From the NCBI GenBank assembly GCA_021818605.1, contig JAKAUH010000139.1, positions 1-8,032 on the forward strand: a stretch of 8,032 bases of DNA. Direction: 5' to 3'. A program made the position numbers and the translations under genes. This stretch comes from Planctomycetota bacterium. GTDB taxonomy: Bacteria; Planctomycetota; Planctomycetia; Isosphaerales; Isosphaeraceae. The notes under the pieces were generated by a model. The model made no database searches and was not told where the DNA came from. It saw only the letters and a program-made list of their open reading frames with translations. This document shows, in pieces, positions 6,410-8,032 of the stretch (within the stretch, counting starts at the first letter, position 1; the number at the start of each line of letters is the position of its first letter).

Positions 6410-6521
6410 CGGGACCTCCCTCAAACGACCGAGACGCCGGCCGGGTCCACACCATGTCGGGACCCGGTCGGCGCTCGCGACTGATGAGCAGAGTATCGTC
6501 GATCGGCAGGGGACTTTCCAT
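6396..6521 (-). CDS. Possible 41-aa leader ORF before the sulfite oxidase-like gene
   Basis: An ATG at 6521, with GAGGGG about 7 bases upstream, opens a 41-codon frame beginning MESPLPIDDTLLISRERR. It ends 14 bases inside the molybdoenzyme gene in another frame. The overlap could couple the two, but the peptide matches nothing I recognise, and part of the ribosome site belongs to the hairpin after the PEP-CTERM gene. I regard it as an uncertain small ORF. Confidence 0.22.
   Translation of the reverse strand: MESPLPIDDTLLISRERRPGPDMVWTRPASRSFEGGPDADS
6492..6520 (-). promoter_or_regulatory. Weak candidate promoter for the sulfite-oxidation genes
   Basis: On the minus strand TGGAAA (6520-6515) and GATACT (6497-6492) are separated by 17 bp; each matches 4 of 6 bases of the sigma-70 consensus. 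The position, about 80 bp before the molybdoenzyme start, is reasonable. The match is weak, and transcription from here would exclude the 41-aa ORF's start. Confidence 0.2.
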
Positions 6522-6522
6522 G

Positions 6523-6558
6523 CCGCGGCCCCTCCCAGGCCGATGGGCCAGGCCGCGG
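6523..6558 (-). terminator. G+C-rich hairpin after the PEP-CTERM gene
   Basis: Perfect 8-bp arms CCGCGGCC and GGCCGCGG flank a 20-base loop that itself holds a GGCC/GGCC dyad. The hairpin begins 1 base past the stop codon of the PEP-CTERM gene, where a transcription terminator is expected. There is no T-run on the minus strand after it, so it is not a canonical intrinsic terminator. It may instead protect the 3' end of the transcript. Confidence 0.35.
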
Positions 6559-6559
6559 A

Positions 6560-7549
6560 TCAGGGCGAACGTCGCCGTCGAGAGGCCATCACCAGCGCGC
6601 CGGCGATCCCGATCCCGGCGAGGGCCAGCGTCGACGGCTCGGGGACCGAGGCCACCGTGGGTCCCGAGTAGAGCGGGAGATGCACCTCGCTCGAGGCGTC
6701 CAATGACTGCACGTAGACTCCGCCGTTCATGTCGTTCTGGTTGCTGAGCTGGGCCCCCAGCGCGATCATCGAGCCCTGCCAGGCCGTGTTTGCGGTGATC
6801 GAGGTGACGTCCGACCCGAAGTTCCACAAAGTCATCGCATCGGTCGTGGTGTTCCACCCGTTGAAGTTGGCAGACTCGGAGAGGGTGGTCCGGGTGCCAC
6901 CGTTCGAGGAGACGTTGATGATGATGCCCTTGACCTGAGAGCCCACGGTCCCGAGCTGGATCGCTGAGAGGCCGCTGAGCTCCGTCGTGGTGACGTCGAA
7001 AACCGCGAGCCCCTGGGCATTGTACGACGTGGCGCTGAAGGTAAGCGTGCTCCCCGTAATCGAGGCGGTGTTGTTGGCCGTCAGGCCATCGAAACCGGAG
7101 TGAGCGGAGGAGAGCTGGCTGGTGACCGTCTGGATGTCGGTTGCGACCTTGTCGGTGGACGTGTCGTAGATGTACCCGGCGCCCGATCCGCCGTTGAAGT
7201 TGACCGTCGCTCCCGAGTGGTCGCCGGCACTCGCGATCCGGACGCTGCCATACTGGAGGTTCAGGTTGCCGCTGAGCGTCCCCCCGACATAGACGGTCGG
7301 CGTCGTCGCGGGAGTTTTCTGGTGGAGCGATCCGTTCCACGACCCCGTCACGTTCCCTCCGACCATCGTCCAGCCCTCAACATCCGAGGACGACGAGAAG
7401 TTGCCGGAAGTCACCACGTCGAACTGATTCCACTGGAGCCCGCCGGCTCGGGCGGCGGGGGCTGCGAGGTACGACATCCAGAGAACGGCCGTTGTCATTC
7501 CGAGTCCTCGAGCGGTCCAAAGCCGGCTCGCGCTCATTTCCCGCTGCAT
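6560..7549 (-). CDS. PEP-CTERM-anchored secreted protein, choice-of-anchor A type
   Basis: The protein is 329 aa. The start at 7549 places a classic signal peptide at the N-terminus (hydrophobic residues about 18-30, cleavage after AARA at 35); the longer frame upstream would bury this signal. Residues 40-70 read NQFDVVTSGNFSSSSDVEGW then GGNVTGS, the beginning typical of choice-of-anchor A domains found in surface proteins with various C-terminal anchors. The body is Ser/Thr/Asn/Gly-rich and looks like a beta-helix or beta-sandwich. The C-terminus is a full PEP-CTERM sorting signal (302-329): VPEPSTLALAGIG, a transmembrane helix, then an Arg cluster. Family knowledge indicates export by Sec, then processing by an exosortase at the PEP motif; no exosortase is in the window. 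The role is probably extracellular matrix or surface structure. An alternative start is the ATG at 7537. The ribosome site is weak (AAGGGA 10 bases upstream of 7549). Confidence 0.87.
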   Translation of the reverse strand: MQREMSASRLWTARGLGMTTAVLWMSYLAAPAARAGGLQWNQFDVVTSGNFSSSSDVEGWTMVGGNVTGSWNGSLHQKTPATTPTVYVGGTLSGNLNLQYGSVRIASAGDHSGATVNFNGGSGAGYIYDTSTDKVATDIQTVTSQLSSAHSGFDGLTANNTASITGSTLTFSATSYNAQGLAVFDVTTTELSGLSAIQLGTVGSQVKGIIINVSSNGGTRTTLSESANFNGWNTTTDAMTLWNFGSDVTSITANTAWQGSMIALGAQLSNQNDMNGGVYVQSLDASSEVHLPLYSGPTVASVPEPSTLALAGIGIAGALVMASRRRRSP

Positions 7550-8032
7550 TCGGTTCAATTCCCTTCGATAAAGAAGCCGCTGGCTGGTTGCGACGGCAGG
7601 AACGACCTGCCGCGATGCTGCAACGGCATCGGTCCCAGGACTCATCTCATCGAGCTGGGGCACGCATCCGCCAGGGGGCCAGCGAACCCGAGGCCCGGCA
7701 GGACCCTCTGAAATTCGCTGGCAATCTGAATCAATCCATTGAACAGTAAGCCCGCCTGTATCGTCGGGGAAGAGGCGATGAAAAGAATCAACTACCGAGG
7801 CTCGCCTGGAGACTGAGACCGTGACCTCCGGCATCGCCAGCGTGATGCGAGAATCGATCGGATCTGCCGCCGTGAGTCACCTCGTACCGAGTCGGCTCGC
7901 CACGCGCTGCCCGGCCCCGAGAGATCCACCGGCCAGCGGCGGTCAAGGTCCCGGACCTGCCGGCCGCGACTGGCTTCCCGCAGAATCGATGCAACCCCCA
8001 TATTCGTAAAAAGGTGGTGCTGTGGATTTCTC
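7550..8032. other. Gene-free leader region upstream of the PEP-CTERM gene
   Basis: Short frames on both strands are Arg-, Ser- and Gly-rich, lack ribosome sites and overlap each other; none looks like a protein. An A+T-richer patch (about 7710-7800) is where a promoter for the PEP-CTERM gene would be expected, but I find no good -35/-10 pair. A hairpin lies at 7594-7612. At the right edge AAAAAGGTGG (8008-8017) precedes GTG at 8022 on the plus strand. This could be the ribosome site and start of a gene running out of the window, but only three codons are visible. Confidence 0.4.
7594..7612. repeat. Inverted repeat CGGCAGG-N5-CCTGCCG
   Basis: Perfect 7-bp arms surround a 5-base loop, 45 bp upstream of the PEP-CTERM gene's start. 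In the transcript it would form a stable stem in the 5' leader; as DNA it could bind a dimeric regulator. No known operator is matched. Confidence 0.3.

Noticed and set aside
6396..7340. 314-aa frame overlapping the PEP-CTERM gene on the same strand
   Set aside because: It is an alternate-frame shadow of the PEP-CTERM coding sequence; only its final 41 codons, which lie outside that gene, were kept as a possible small ORF.
7550..7834. 95-residue N-terminal extension of the PEP-CTERM protein
   Set aside because: The signal peptide begins at the Met encoded at 7549; the extension is not protein-like and would place the signal in the interior.
7788..8001. Two overlapping 68-69-aa minus-strand frames at the right edge
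   Set aside because: No ribosome site, overlapping each other, compositionally biased and without motifs.

Overview
The window is very GC-rich, with strong G/C at third codon positions. It encodes a Tat-exported molybdoenzyme with a c-type cytochrome partner and a PEP-CTERM-anchored secreted protein. This mix, together with several short orphan proteins and loosely packed genes, fits a planctomycete (Isosphaeraceae-like) chromosome. That assignment is inferred from gene content and style only. No marker gene, RNA gene, phage gene, transposase or CRISPR array is visible.

Layout, left to right. (1) Positions 1-2130 on the plus strand hold the 3' part of a large sugar-activation enzyme: a GHMP-kinase C-terminal segment followed by a UDP-sugar-pyrophosphorylase-type (UDPGP) nucleotidyltransferase. 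At its last codons the reading frame appears broken by a single-base loss. Immediately beyond lies an out-of-frame Rossmann N-terminus of an NAD-dependent sugar epimerase, which soon decays. The simplest reading is a former kinase-nucleotidyltransferase-epimerase fusion or tightly coupled gene pair whose third part is now lost. (2) Positions 2211-2457 are non-coding and contain a perfect 18-bp palindrome. A 63-aa orphan gene with a good ribosome binding site follows at 2458-2649. (3) On the minus strand, a tandem ACT-domain regulator (4351-3860) precedes an acyl-CoA-dehydrogenase-like flavoprotein (3813-2689). They form a probable two-gene operon with a plausible sigma-70-type promoter. (4) On the minus strand, a sulfite-oxidase-family molybdopterin enzyme with a Tat signal (6409-5156) is translationally coupled through ATGA to a di-heme cytochrome c (5159-4482). 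This is a SorAB-like periplasmic sulfite-oxidation module: the molybdenum subunit oxidises the substrate and the cytochrome carries the electrons away. (5) On the minus strand, a choice-of-anchor-A-type PEP-CTERM protein (7549-6560) is followed by a G+C-rich hairpin. Upstream of it (7550-8032) I see no convincing gene.

No defence system, mobile element or clearly new multi-gene system is visible. The most interesting points are the apparent frameshift that ends the sugar-activation fusion, the kinase-first domain order of that protein, the two-heme cytochrome of the sulfite dehydrogenase pair, and the uncharacterised short ORFs and palindrome.
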